From positions 698,811 to 762,810 of the forward strand of contig NW_027192198.1 of NCBI RefSeq assembly GCF_041956535.1: a stretch of DNA of 64,000 bases, written 5' to 3'. The DNA is from Calcarisporiella thermophila CBS 279.70 (taxonomy: Eukaryota > Calcarisporiellomycota). The translations under genes were made by a program, and so were the position numbers. Below the pieces are notes generated by a model. That model saw nothing but the letters and a program-made list of their open reading frames with translations, was not told where the DNA came from and did not search any database. Below, one piece after another: positions 12,637 to 24,645 of this stretch. Each line of letters starts with the position of its first letter. Positions within the stretch are counted from its first letter, which is position 1.

Positions 12637-14298
12637 ATGTTGGACATTAATTTACTTTTGGCTGATAAGGGCGGAGACCCAGAGCTTGTTCGCGAGTCGC
12701 AGCGTCGTCGCGGTGCTCGGGTCGAGCTCGTTGATGAGGTCATTGAAATCTATAAAGAATGGGTCATAGGTATATTGAAGTGTCTTGTCAAATCTTGCAG
12801 AATGGACTCATCAGATGAGATGTTTCTGGTCATAACTAGTGCGGTTCGATCTCGATCAGATCAACAAGAAAATGAATGCTACACAGAAGGCGATTGGACT
12901 TAAGATGAAGGTGAGCTCTGCATGGATTGTTCGCGCAGGTTGGGATTTAAACTCATCCTTTCACAGGCCAAAGAAGATGCCAGCGAACTTGTGGCCGAAA
13001 AGAACAAACTACAGGAAGAGAAGGAGGCACTCACGATCAAGGTGGCTGAAAAGGAGGAGGACTGGAAGAGAAAACTGGCAACAATCGGCAACATCGTGCA
13101 CACCTCCGTTCCCACTTCGATGGACGAAGCAAACAACGAAATAATCCGCACATGGAATCCTGATGGACTAGTGCCCGAAAAGAAGACGACCATTCATCCG
13201 CATCACGAGGTATTATACCGTATCGACGGATACGAGCCAGAGCGTGGAGCAAATGTCGCTGGCCACCGAGGATATTACCTTACAGGCAACGGCGTGGACT
13301 TGAACATGGCTCTTGTTATGTATGGCCTGAACTTTTTGGCTAAGAAGGGCTACAAGAAGATCCACACACCCTATTTCATGCGAAAAGATGTAATGGCAAA
13401 GACGGCACAACTCGAGCAGTTTGACGAAGAGCTGTATAAAGTATGCTTTTCCCCTAGAGATCCACGTTAAAGTCCAATGATTAATCGGTTTATTCCCTGA
13501 CTGCTCCCCCATTAGGTGACCGGCGAGGGTGAAGACAAGTATTTGATTGCCACTTCAGAGCAGCCCATCTCTGCATTCCACTGCAATGAATGGTTTGAGA
13601 AACCCGCCGAACAGCTTCCTCTCAAGTGAGTATCCCCATCCCCCCCCATGTCTAACACTTTGGAGTAAATAATCAACCGATGGATAGATACGCCGGTTAC
13701 TCGACCTGTTTCCGCAAGGAAGCTGGTGCCCACGGCAAGGACACATGGGGAATTTTCCGCGTGCACCAATTTGAGAAGGTCGAGCAATTTGTGTTGACAG
13801 AGCCCGAAAAGTCCTGGGAGATGTTCAACGAGATGATTGCCACCTCCGAAGAATTCTTCCAGTCGCTCGGCCTTCCCTACCGCGTGGTCTCGATCGTCTC
13901 CGGGGCACTGAACAACGCCGCCGCCAAAAAATACGATCTTGAGGCTTGGTTCCCCTTCCAGGGTGAGTACAAAGAGCTGGTGTCCTGCAGCAACTGCACG
14001 GATTACCAGTCTCGTCGTCTCGAAATCCGATGCGGCGTGAAGAAGATGGGTGATAGAGAGAAGAAGTATGTGCACTGTCTGAACTCCACCCTGTGCGCAA
14101 CAACTCGTTCTCTGTGCTGCCTGCTCGAAAACTATCAGACCCCTGAGGGTGTAGTCGTCCCCGAAGTATTACGGCCTTACATGGGCGGGCGGGATTTCAT
14201 TCCGTTCGTGCGGGATGCTCCCAAGAAGGTATGAGTCACTTCGGTTTAGCCCTTTTCTTATTTTCAGCTAATGGTACTTTATCACCCTCTAGAAATAA
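12637..14298 (+). CDS. SES1: Cytosolic seryl-tRNA synthetase
   Basis: Exons 12637-12769, 12840-12910, 12967-13440, 13516-13625 and 13688-14228, plus a probable last exon 14293-14298, give 444 residues. The class II enzyme activates serine and charges tRNA-Ser in the cytosol. The N-terminal coiled-coil arm that contacts the tRNA long arm covers about residues 30-105. Class II motifs are visible: [11 protein letters not shown] (motif 1 region), [24 protein letters not shown] (motif 2, with the FRxE arginine at FRKEAG, listed as a short segment of the same strand) and a motif 3 region near STLCATTRS. The C-terminus is ambiguous. Reading through from 14228 ends in Val-stop at 14234, whereas splicing the GTATGA...CCTCTAG intron ends in Lys-stop at 14298. 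The two forms differ by one residue. Confidence 0.93.
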
Positions 14299-14578
14299 TT
14301 TGGCAACTTAATTTAGACGCAAATATCCTGATGAAGATTGGGTTGACACTGATAAATAAAACGCTTCTCTTTTTCACACGCCAAATTTTTGTTTATCGAT
14401 TTGTTTCTTGATGTCTTTGCATTCGACTTCTATTTAGGGTGTCTTCGAAAAAAAAAAATACACGATTAATTTAGCTCTTCTCCAATTTCTCTAAAGGTGG
14501 CTTCGAATTCATGTATAAAAAAGGGCACAAATTCGAGAATCATCAAATCAAAAATCGTAATAAGCTAGGAATTATCGA

Positions 14579-15031
14579 ATGGTAATCGAAGCAATGTTGA
14601 AGATCATCACCACCTCTCCCACCTTACATCCCCTCCTTCTTCTCCTATAGCTGTTCTACTCCTTTTTCAAAACCCTCATTGGGCAACAGGTCACGGTTGA
14701 GCTCAAGAGTGAACTGGCCATCACAGGCACCCTCGTGTCGGTTGATCAATTCCTTAACATCAAGCTCGACAACATACGCGTTGCGGATGAATCCAAATAT
14801 CCACACATGGTATCCCTGATAGCTTTTCCTATGCCTAGAGGATGTCCTGTAGTATACTAACCAAAGTGGTGGGGTGGTCGATAGATCTCGGTCAAGAATT
14901 GCTTTATTCGGGGCTCTGTCGTGAGATATGTGCAAATGCCAGCCGCCGCTGTGGACACCGCATTGCTCCAGGATGCAGCAAGGAGGGAAGCAACACAACA
15001 ACATCAGCAGACGGCCGCAAAGGCATTTTAA
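14579..15031 (+). CDS. LSM2: Sm-like protein LSm2
   Basis: Three exons (14579-14581, 14651-14809, 14885-15031) give 102 residues against about 95 in yeast and human. LSm2 is a subunit of the heptameric LSm1-7 (mRNA decay) and LSm2-8 (U6 snRNA) rings. The Sm1 fold is visible in LFYSFFKTLIGQQVTVELK, SVDQFLNIKL and RVADESKYPHM, and Sm2 in CFIRGSVVRYVQMP, almost exactly the LSm2 signature. The first coding exon is just the ATG, and the intron starts immediately after it. Intron 2 carries a TACTAAC branch site (14855-14861) 23 nt before its AG. A minus-strand open frame over the same bases is only a shadow. Confidence 0.93.
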
Positions 15032-15801
15032 AATTTTTGGGAGAGGCAGAGAGGGGTGTGTGTGTGTGGAGGGGACAAGCTAGTTTCTCGCGGCTGACAT
15101 TTTAATATTTTGGCGTGTTGGCTGCAGTTAACAGAGTGAGTATTTTTTTACTCTTTGCACGCGAACAAATGATGATATGTAGAGTATCTTATCTCTTTGA
15201 CAGAAACCCCTATCTTTTTGTGGTTTCAGTGATATTTTGCATGCGAAAGAATAACCTGACCTCTTTTATTTTTCGTTTTTGCCAATGCTATATCGTCAAA
15301 TGGAGACAATATCTAATTGACTCTATTAATATAGGATGAAGTGTTTACTATTCTCCGGGCCTTTTCTGCGAGTGGTGCTCATTTCCCATTGTATATTGCC
15401 GTTTTTTTTTTTTCCCCTCGATCATCACTAATAAAAAATAAATATAGCAGAAAAAAGAAATATTGATCTTTTTTCTATTTGAAAGATCATTTTCAAACTG
15501 AAAAGTAAAAGAGAAAACAGACAAAACCGAAATACATTTTAATGTGAGACCAAGAAATAGAGAAGGAAAAATAGAAGAAAGAAAAAGGCTATAGGAAGGG
15601 CAAAATGAAGAAGGGTACTATAAATTACAATTAATGTTTCAGTATCAACCAAGAAAAGTAAAAGAGATAGTATAAAAGAAATATGTGGGGTTTAAATTAA
15701 GATGAAATGTACAAAAATAAAAGAGAGAGATCCCTTGAGGGCTGAAATATCCTCTCGGCTCAGTGGTAAGCCGACCGTGAAATGAAAGCACGGGGTTTTT
15801 G
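15032..15801. other. Convergent intergenic region, 770 bp
   Basis: 3' flanks of LSM2 and the next minus-strand gene. AT-rich with T and A runs. No gene or structured RNA is supported. Confidence 0.5.
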
Positions 15802-17081
15802 TTATTTTGGCATTATCTCTTCCTGCACGGGCGATAATTGCGAGATGGGACGGTACATCCGTCGGGTGGTTGAGATCTTTCTTGATCTCCGATTGGCAGA
15901 GGTCGGATCCGCTGCATTCACGGTAACGCTGCGGGCAGCAACCAGAGCGGGAGAAGGCTGCTCACCCTCGGGGGTATCGACAATGGATGCTCGCCTTTTA
16001 GTTGGCTGTAGGATCTCACCCCTATCGTCCAGATCGGCAGTGCGCTTAGGCATGGCAGATTCAATTGCGTTGGTAAAATTGTTAGTGATGGAGGCTAGCC
16101 GGTTCTGCCAATCCCCGAAAATGCCACCCACGTTTCCGCCTAATTCACGACCATTTGTAAACTCGGAAGGAGTTGTGTTGGATGAGCCTGGAATGCCCGC
16201 GTTGGAGTCAATATCAAAGGTAGCATGGTGATGCTTGGCCAGCCACAAATGGTCATGCTTCTCAAGCTCGATCAAAGAGTTAGGCCGGAAAACAAACGCG
16301 GACATCTTAATCCCTTGCTCGATGTTCGCCAGCTCCTCGTCATGCACTGGCTCGACGGCAGGCGAAGGGTCGGTGCTTTGATTGACTGTGTCAGGTTGGG
16401 CTGGAGCTACTGTATCAGGTTCCTCTTGGACGGTCTCTAGATTCCCAGTCAGCGCTTGTAGGGCAAGCTGGCGATTGCGTTGAATATTGCCGTCATCCAT
16501 ATCTTCATCTTCGTCATCATCCTTATAGGCGAGGGAGGGAGAGGGCTGGAGAGCCTATGTAAACAAAAGACTCGTTCAGAACAGTCCAACAACGAGAAAA
16601 TAAAAAAAAATCGAAGCCATACCATTTCTTCTATCATAGCGGACAGCTTCCTCCCGTCGCCTAGCAGTCTCGATTCTCGCAGCTCACATTCCTCCACTGC
16701 CTTTGAGAATCGCCGAATTTCCTCATCGCTCATCAATCGCGCTTCACCATCTCCATATGCACTAGGCTCTTCCCCTAATGAGGCATCCATTTCTCTTGCT
16801 ATATACTGGCGTTCTGCGAATTGCGTTGTTGCAAATGGTCCGTCTTCCACGTTATCGAAGGAGGTGAGCAGAGACTCGAATTCGTTATTGCTGTACCGAA
16901 AAACATGAGCATCTTCATCATCAGAAATCGATGCTGAATCATATGCTGGGAAATAATCGCGGCCGCGACGACGAGCACTTTGAGGGAAACAAGAGAAGCA
17001 AGAGAGGGCAGGAAGGCATGTCGAGAGGTGTAGAAAGAACTTAGGGCAGGATGGGCTAAACTTTGGGGCGTCGTGGGCCAT
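15802..17081 (-). CDS. Acidic Ser/Thr-rich protein, unknown function
   Basis: Two exons (17081-16623, 16554-15802) encode 403 residues. The N-terminus has a Cys-rich patch (LSCFSC), then an RRRGRD basic cluster and an acidic stretch with Ser-Asp-Asp-Glu. The middle contains a mixed helical segment (SDEEIRRFSKAVEECELRE), and a DDDEDED run sits at the exon junction. The C-terminal third holds PKRTADLDD and PTKRRAS, which look like short nuclear localisation signals with potential phosphorylation sites. No known domain is recognised. A nuclear location is inference from the basic clusters. The gene is divergent from CENP-O with only 257 bp between the starts, so a shared promoter is possible. 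Confidence 0.7.
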
Positions 17082-17338
17082 CTCCGGGAATGGATGTCAC
17101 AGAATGCTTTATGAGCTACAGATGTTCACTCCGAGATGCTGCCCTAGATGGTCGGATTGCAGTTAAAGTCGCCTCACGCGCGAAAGGAAATTGGGGGACG
17201 TTTCCTAATGAAAAAGCCCGTTTGAAATAAAAATTGTACAAGCCACCCAGGGACACCGATTCGCGTTTTCCCAGGAACCGCGTAGTGAGCTGAAATAAGC
17301 AGAAAAAGCATCGCGCTATTGGAGGAGGGAGAAAAAAA

Positions 17339-18538
17339 ATGAGCGCTGAAGAGGATGAGAATATAGCCTCCCTTCGTGATGAGGTGAATCAGTTACGCGA
17401 ACAACGTAAGTATCCTTCTTTAGATGCTCTGAAATTCAGCGATTTAAGCTTTCCTCCAAAAGTTCGCCTTGCCCAAACTCGTCGCGATCAACTTCGACAG
17501 CTCATTGCTGATGAGGAAGCATCCACAGATCTCCGCGGGTTAATTGCAAGCGCCTCTGGTAGTTTTGCTCTCTTACCTCGCTAGCTTTACTTCCATTCAT
17601 TGAGCCATTAATTATGACACGAATAGAGAAAAATAATGAGGATACCCATTTTCAGCGTGATCATTACCAACTTATCCAGGATTTAATGGCTGATACCGAA
17701 GCACGCCAAGCAGCTGAGTTAAATTCAGCATACAGGCTGGCGGGACGCACGATGTTTCCAGTGAAAGGTGGACACGTTGGCATTCGATTGGAGACATTCT
17801 ACAAAGGTGAGCGAGGCTCTTTGGTTTGGGAAAAAAGCGAGTATAATTGACCCACTGGCCGTTAGGAAAGTACCATGAGCCTTACTATATCATTCTCCGG
17901 CATGATATCGGTAATGACCGCCTCGAAATTACAAAGCATACGATTCCTCCCTTTATCCCGCTCCGATCACTGGAACAGCTCTTTCTGAACGACAGTTTAG
18001 AGGTAAGCCTAGCTAATTGTCAAGGTCATAACTGCTCTACAAAACTTCTGTTTGCCTAGGCATTCTTAAAAGAGCTGGACGAGTATCTTCAGGGATTTGT
18101 TTTTCGACGAGAGCAGGTGAAAGCACTTCAAACTTTGAGCGGGAGGAGGGTTAAGGACTTGGCCACCAACAAGGCATTTACGTATGTGCAATTCACGACC
18201 CAAGTTAGACGGAGGTAGGTGGACCTAGTGCTTCTTCTAGTATATCGACCGAAACTTAATTGCCCTTGATGCTCGATACTGGGCATTAGAGTCATCCAGG
18301 TCAACCTCATCTACGAGGATCTAAAGGAATCGCTGCCAACTAGACTTGCCATCATGGACAAGCAGGAGAATGAGGAAGGTGAGTGAAGGGCTGTGGGCGA
18401 TGGCTTGTGTCTCTTTTTAAACATTGCTCCTTCTTTTTCTTATCCCTAGGCATTGGCAGGAGATATTTTGACAAGGAGAAGCATTTTCTCAAGCAGGATT
18501 TGGTGGAGGCGTTTGATCAAGCTTTCCCTCGTGAATAG
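17339..18538 (+). CDS. Kinetochore protein CENP-O (Mcm21/Mal2 family)
   Basis: Six exons (17339-17558, 17627-17806, 17866-18002, 18060-18214, 18290-18378, 18450-18538) give 289 residues. CENP-O is a constitutive centromere protein of the COMA/CENP-OPQUR complex that links inner kinetochore chromatin to the outer kinetochore. The N-terminal ~75 residues are coiled coil. The diagnostic core follows: AYRLAGRTMF, GIRLETFYKGKYHEPYYIIL, then HTIPPFIPLRSLEQLFL and the helical FRREQVKALQTLSG region, in the order seen in the CENP-O family. Near the 5' end, an 18-base stretch (17406-17423) begins GTAAGT and ends TTTAG without breaking the frame. I treat it as coding because it is too short for an intron. 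Confidence 0.88.
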
Positions 18539-19277
18539 GGGAAACCATGTGTTGCCATCTTACATTGTGCTCATCTTGTATTTATGCATGTAATACTAGT
18601 GCCTCGAACCTATAGTTTAAAAATAAAAATAACTTTTTTTTTCTATTCTTGAAACCATGCAGATACATGTACTCGAGAGAAGCTTTTTTTGGAATTTCCG
18701 TTTCCTTTTCTCTTCTGTGTGTGTACCAGACACACATACCACCCGAAACCATAAAACATGGGCACACCTTGTGCTCGGGCGGTTCATTTCTCTTCAACCC
18801 CAGTTTCGGGTTCCCCATTTTTAAGGTTGATATATTTGTCACTTGGCTTCATGGCTAGGCGAATGTCTCTCGAGAGGGGCGGTGGAATTCAGGGTTAAAT
18901 GGCAATGTTTTAATTCGAAGACATTGTCCTGTAACTTGCACAGTTGATCACAGAGAGATGAGAGCCAGAAATGAAAAAATAATGCCCCATTAATTCAATC
19001 ATTATATAATTATATATATATGAAAAACCACAGGAGGTATATCTACTCTCCTACCGATATACTATTCGCATTTTAAAGAGGTAAAGGGGAGGGGGAAAAA
19101 AAATCATCTGAGAAAACAACAAGCGATACATACAAAAAGAGATAAAGGAGTTGAGCGAAAAAAACAAGTTGGAAGACACCTAGAGCATGCGCCGCGTCCA
19201 AAGATATATATGGAAAGATATATAAATATACATTATAGAATAACAGGGGGAGGGAGAGGGAGGGAATCATAAGCGGA
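18539..19277. other. Convergent intergenic region, 739 bp
   Basis: 3' flanks of CENP-O and the G-alpha gene, with a TATATA-rich tract near 19005-19022. No coding or RNA gene is seen. Confidence 0.5.
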
Positions 19278-20607
19278 TCACATTAAATCCTTCAAATTTT
19301 CCTGCAAAATGGTGGTGGCGACCACCTGCATTACCTTCTTCAGCAACTTCGTGTCGGTCGCGGTCGTCGTGTGTAGGTAAGTCTGCTTATTCAAGTCTCT
19401 GCTGAGGCGCAGGAACCGTCGCTTGAAATAGGCTGCCCCCTTGACCTCGTCGCGCTCGGGCCCGCAGTAGTCGGGGAAGTGGGTCTTGATGGGCGAGTAC
19501 TGGACCTTGTGGCTGAAGAGGTCCATCTTGTTAAAGAAGAGGATGATGGACGAAGAAACGAAGTAAGGGGAGTTGACGATTTGGTCGAAGAGCAACAGTG
19601 ACTCGTGCATTTGGTTCTGGGCAAAAATCGCATCGAGATTGGGGTTAGCAAGTCGCAGACTATAAGGGGAGGCGGGCAAGCGCGGAAAAGAGGGGGGGGG
19701 GGGGGAGGAGAGAGAAGCACTTACAGAGTCTCGGTCCTCATGCAACGCCGAGTCATATCCGCTCAACCCGACAACAAAGAGCACCGCTGTCACGTTCTCG
19801 AAACAATGAATCCATTTCTTGCGCTCGCTTCGCTGCCCTCCTACATCCACCATTCTGCGAGGGGATGGCGTCGATAGGTCAGCCACCCATTGTATGGCCG
19901 CGGAGAGCGCCAAGAAAGGACACACTTACTTGTAAACTAGCGGGTCGATATGGAACTCCACCTCCACGATCCCCGTTGTTTTCGAACGGCACTTTAGGAT
20001 GTCCATATCCGTCGGGACATATTTTTCATTGGAGATGCGCTCAAGGTCCTCCATGAAGCTCCCAAAATTGTCATGCAAGGCGTACTCGTTTCCCCTTAGG
20101 AATGCCCGCCGCACTCCTTCATCCTTCCACAATTCCGTGAGCGCGTAGCGACATTTAGCGGGTATAAAGTCTCTTGCCACCATCTGCTCGATGTTAGAGC
20201 CCTCGGCCAGTATTATCCCGGCAAGCCGCTTATTCTCCTCGGAGGCAAGTGGTATATTGAAGCGCTCGGCTGCTTCAAGCACTGAAATCATTCCCTCGAG
20301 GACATTTGAGAAGACGATGGAGCGATAGGCTAGACGCTCGTGCGGCGAGAAACCGCGGGCGTGGATGAGACGCATTTGCTTGAGGATGGTGGATTTCCCC
20401 GATTCACCAGGGCCTGTCGGGTTAAGGAGAGGCAGCACTGTCAGCCAATGTCATTGAATGTCATTGGTAGGCAGATGGATTACCTAGAAGGAGAATCTTG
20501 ACCTCGCGCTTCATCCGATGTCTGTCATGCTTGAGATTTCGTTCTATTTCTCGGCTGGTCGCCTGCTGCTGCTTCAAGACTTGGGATTTGGAGGAGCAGC
20601 CACCCAT
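19278..20607 (-). CDS. Heterotrimeric G-protein alpha subunit
   Basis: Four exons (20607-20484, 20413-19930, 19854-19725, 19616-19278) encode 358 residues. The protein relays signals from seven-helix receptors at the plasma membrane. It begins MGGCSS, fitting N-myristoylation at Gly2 and palmitoylation at Cys4. GTPase motifs are all present: P-loop GPGESGK at residues 42-48, switch I RSKTTG, DVGGQRSERKKW, NKMD and TTATDT. The P-loop has Pro where most G-alpha subunits have Ala (GAGESGK). The guanine-binding TCAT motif reads TTAT. The C-terminus NLKDLM lacks the Cys at position -4, so it would not be a pertussis-toxin substrate. It groups by motif with fungal G-alpha subunits, but I cannot assign a Gpa1/2/3 subtype. 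Confidence 0.93.
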
Positions 20608-21202
20608 GGCGGTGTAGGTGGGCAATCAAGGAATGGGGCGCGGAGGCGAGGAGGGAGCGGGAGGAGCGGAGGGGGAGAGAGTGAGTGAGTGAGTGAGTGA
20701 GAGAGAGATCGGAGTCGGGGGAATGGACAGGGCGGATGCGCGTTCGATCTCGAAAGGAGGGGGAGCGAGAGAAGTCTAGAAACCGAAGGCGAGACGGGGG
20801 CCAAAGCGGGGACGAGCGGAAAAACAAACGGCAAGAGCAGCGTCAAAAAAGTCAAGGGCAAGTGATACACGCACGGTGATGAAATTTTTTAGGTTGGGAG
20901 TGTTTGGGAACTTTTAGCTTTGAAGCACGCGGTGGGGCGTTGTTGCACAACCGCAATCGGTCGTGAAGAAAAGACACCTTGTTCTCATTAAGGCCGGATA
21001 ATTGGAAAACAAATTAATTGTGTAAGTCATGATAAAACAAAGATGCAAGAGAGAGGGTTAAACAGGGCTCGCTAAACAGAAAAAGAAAGGGGGGGGCTAG
21101 GGCGGGGGCTAACGAGAGCGGGCGCAGGGAGGATACGCGGGGGCTAATTACAGAGGGGCGCACGCCACGGGCGAGACGGGGGAAGGGCGTTGTTGGCCGG
21201 GC
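20608..21202. other. G-alpha upstream region
   Basis: 595 bp between the G-alpha start and the 3' end of the cNMP/F-box gene. It contains a short GAGT microsatellite and otherwise purine-rich sequence. No gene is seen. Confidence 0.5.
20681..20704. repeat. GAGT/GTGA microsatellite
   Basis: About six tandem copies of a 4-bp GTGA unit just upstream of the G-alpha ATG. It could vary in length between strains and lies in the likely 5' leader or promoter. Confidence 0.7.
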
Positions 21203-23880
21203 TCATGCCAGCACCTGGAGCTTGCCGCCCAAGAGCTGTCGCATTCGCCCCTTGAACTCGTCGCTCACTCCTCGGCACTGGGTGACGTCGAGCCATTCCA
21301 GCCTCGGGCACCCCCTCAGCACACATGCCACGCCCATGTCCGACAGCCTGACACAGCCTCGCAAACTCAGTTTCCTGAGCGAGAACCCCGCGGAGGACAC
21401 AAGCGCATGGACGCTGCGGTCGCTGACCATCGATCCACAGAACGCCACGTTCACCTCCTTCAGCCGGATGCAGCCCTCCGCAAGCAGCGCCAGCGCGACA
21501 TCCGTCAGCGCGCAGCAGAACGACAGGTTGAGCCGGAAGAGGCCCGGGCACGACTCGGCGATGCAGGCCATGGCGCGGTCGCTGAGAAAGGTGCAGTCGC
21601 TTAGGTCCAGCTCTCTAAGCGCAGAGAATCGGCATCCCGCCCACGCCTCGAACCCTTGATCCGTGATGGTGGTGCAACGCTGGAGCGTGAGCTGCTCCAG
21701 TTGCCCCGCCAGAGCGGTCAACCCCTCCATGCTGCGGTCGGTGAGCGACTTGCAGTAGGAGAGCCGCAGCCGCGTCAGCCGCGACCCATTCGCGCCCCCC
21801 CCGGGGGCCCGCTGCATGGCGCTCCAGTCGCGCCGCCGTCCGCCCGCCCCGTGCACCAGCGCGATGATCCCGGAATCGAGGACCCTTCTGCAATTGGACA
21901 GATCCAACTCATGCAATTGGTGCAACTCCTCCGCAAGCATTTGGACTCCGGCGTCCGTCACATCCCAGCAGCTTGCCATATCCAGCACTTTAATCCGACC
22001 GCAGTATCGCGCTAAGCTCTCCACCCCGCGATCCGTGATGTAGAAGCACTTGCGGATGGACAGCCGCTCGACCCGGAGCCCAATGAACCGCATCAGGGCG
22101 GTGAATATCTCGTCGTTCAGGCGCGGGCCCCACGGCGAGAGATCCACACTCGTGAACAGATCGGGGTGCGTGCGGAGGACGCGGTTCCACTGGCGGTTGA
22201 CGCGAAGCACGCCCATCGCCTCCGGCACGGACAGGTGCCCAAGAATCCTGGCCAGGATCGCGTCCGGCACCTCCGCTTGGGCCAGCAACGAGCGCGGCGC
22301 AACCTTGCCCAGCGCCTTCGCCGTCTCGGCCAACGCGGCCGACCGCGACTTGATCAGCCGGTCCTGGCTCTTGGACCGAAAAAGCTGATTTCCGGAGATA
22401 GTTTCTACCGTCAAATGCCGCCGACCCTCCTGCTCAGAGGTCGCATGCAGCTCCGCAACCGCATTGGCGCTAGCCCGGCGCTTACGGGGCGCAGCATAGG
22501 GGCCCGCGACCGGGCCGAGATGATCGGGTGACTCGGGGTAAATGTCGGCCGTGGTGTTATAGAGGAGCCCGACCAAAGAGGGCGCCTTGGCCGGGGAGAT
22601 GATGATATCCACCTTTCCATTGGCCTCCTCCATTGTCACATCCACACTAAGAGCTTCGAGAGGCGACTCCTTCTGCTCGACCTCCTAGAGCGAGGGGAAA
22701 AAAAAAAGCAGAAAAAAAAAACATCCCCAGCATGGGGCGGGTCAGCATGCGAATCCACTTCACACGGTTTGCAGTCTAGAATCAGGGAACCAACCTGCCG
22801 TTTCTTCCACTCCTTGTATCTTTTCATCCCGATGTCTCGCACCTGCTCGGCGGCTTCGGGATAGTGCTTCAGTATGAAATCTAAATCCTTTTTCTTCAAC
22901 ACAAAGACTTCGATTCGCGTGGCGGCTCGAATGCTCGCCGTCCGTGGAACATTGGTCAAAACGGAAATCTCTCCAAAAAACTGGCCGGGCAAGAGCCGAC
23001 CCAGCAGATCCTCCCTTGGCCCCGCGAGTACCTCGACAAGTCCCGAGCGCAAGAAATACATCTCTCCTCCAAGCTCTCCCTCTCGAGTCACGTAATCGTT
23101 GGGCAGATAGGTGCGGGGCTCAATCACAAGGGATATCTGGTGGAGAATCTCGTCAGAGCAGTTCTGGAAGAGGGGGACCTTGGAGATCTCGCCCCGCAGA
23201 TCCCCCTGATTGAGATCCTCATTGGCAGGTTGGGCCGCAGCCCGTTTTTTCATCAGCATGGCGTAGCGTTCTTCGGCCTCGAACCGGATTATCTACAGAG
23301 GCACGATGCAGGGTTGAGAATCAGGGGCAATGAATGTGAATGGAGAGATTTCTCCAATTTACCCGCTCCATTTCCGGATACAATGGTAAAACCGCCTTCA
23401 AATCGTCTGCTCTTAACGCGGCAATAAAGCATTTTGTTCGTGCCACTATCGTGGCCGTCCTTGGTATACTGAATAGAATCCCAATCTACAAAATAAAGCC
23501 CACAGAGATGAGAATGATTCATCTTTCCCACCATGAAATCAAGATTGTTATACTTCGCCGAAGAAGCTTCCACCGGCCAATTCACAGTAGACGCTCTCCT
23601 CATCCTTTGAGCACACTTTTACGCGTCCCCTGAGCAGAAAAAACATGGCTCGTGCAGGCTCGCCTTCGCGAATAATAATATCATTGGGCGCGAAGAATCG
23701 GCAGTGAAGCCGGGAGGTGAGATGGGCTATGAATTGGGGGGATGCTCTGGAAAAGAGGGGATGGGAGAGGAGTGAGGAGGAGATGGAGGAGGGTGTCGAG
23801 GGATGAAATGAGGAATTGGCGGGAGGGGAGGGGCGTAGAGGAGGGGGAGGGGTGGATGGCGGAAGTTCGATGTCGGTCAT
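21203..23880 (-). CDS. Twin cyclic-nucleotide-binding, F-box and LRR protein
   Basis: Four exons (23880-23554, 23485-23363, 23292-22795, 22684-21203) encode 809 residues. After a Pro/Ser-rich start there are two cNMP-binding folds. The first (about 40-145) has the phosphate-binding cassette FFGEIGILFSIPRTAT, split by intron 1. The second (about 180-305) has QFFGEISVLTNVPRTAS. Both keep the Gly-Glu and the Arg that contact the cyclic nucleotide phosphate and ribose in PKA/CAP proteins, so ligand binding is plausible. An F-box follows at about residues 440-490 (VPDAILARILGHLSVPEAMG). About ten cysteine-type leucine-rich repeats then run to the end (for example LDLSNCRRVLDSGI, LRLSYCKSLTDRSM). 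F-box/LRR proteins are substrate receptors of SCF ubiquitin ligases. The fusion suggests substrate selection controlled by cAMP or cGMP, which is inference. Confidence 0.88.
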
Positions 23881-24645
23881 TTTACGTGATCAAAGCTAGT
23901 GATGGAGGGCACAGCGGGCAGCTGGTGGACGGCGTGGAGGGGAGGAGGGGCAAGTATCAGAATCGACAGGAAAAGCCGCTGTTTTCACAGTAGAATGTGC
24001 TATAATAACAGAGGAGGAGGGGGGAAGAAGATTACGCAGAGACAAGTAGCAGCGGTGAGGGAGATTTCTCTCCAACCTTTCATTTTTCCTTTTCCTGCTC
24101 GTATGGAAACTCCGAACATATTGTACTTGAAATGTATTGCAAGGTGGAAACTAATGCAAATGAAAAACTCGAACCGGAAAAGTAAAACGGCAGACACTTT
24201 TTCCCACAAGCTTAGCATAGAGATCCAGCAAGATGTATGCGAAAGGAACCCAACTTGCCTAAAGAAGCGGCCCCACCGTGGTTCGGTTGAGAGGTGGAGA
24301 GGCGGAGGGTGGCCATGGCCATCTCCAGTGAGCCACGGTTTTGGGTTGTTTCTTTCAAATTATTGCAGATAATAATAATCATGATGGAAACAATAACAAT
24401 CACAACAACAACAACAACAACAACAACAATAGTAATAATAATAATAATAGTGATAATAATAAAAAAGTCTTCTCTACGTAAAAGTATAGGGGAGCGTTCC
24501 CAGCATCACGCTCTCGATATATATACATCGATACATTGACAATGGAAAAAAGAATACCTCACGACTAAGCTGGCTAGCTCTGTATATGACTGTTTAAATA
24601 GTATTTATTTATAGTGGTGTAATCATACAACAGTGGGATGGACCA
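23881..24645. other. Intergenic, 765 bp
   Basis: 5' flank of the cNMP/F-box gene and 3' flank of the trehalose gene. Apart from the listed microsatellite nothing is recognised. Confidence 0.5.
24401..24460. repeat. CAA then AAT trinucleotide microsatellites
   Basis: A run of CAA units (about 24401-24430) is followed directly by AAT units (to about 24460), in the 3' flank of the trehalose gene. Non-coding. Confidence 0.8.

Noticed and set aside
14645-15004. Minus-strand 119-codon open frame
   Set aside because: It overlaps the LSM2 exons, whose plus-strand product matches the family residue by residue. The minus frame is a shadow.
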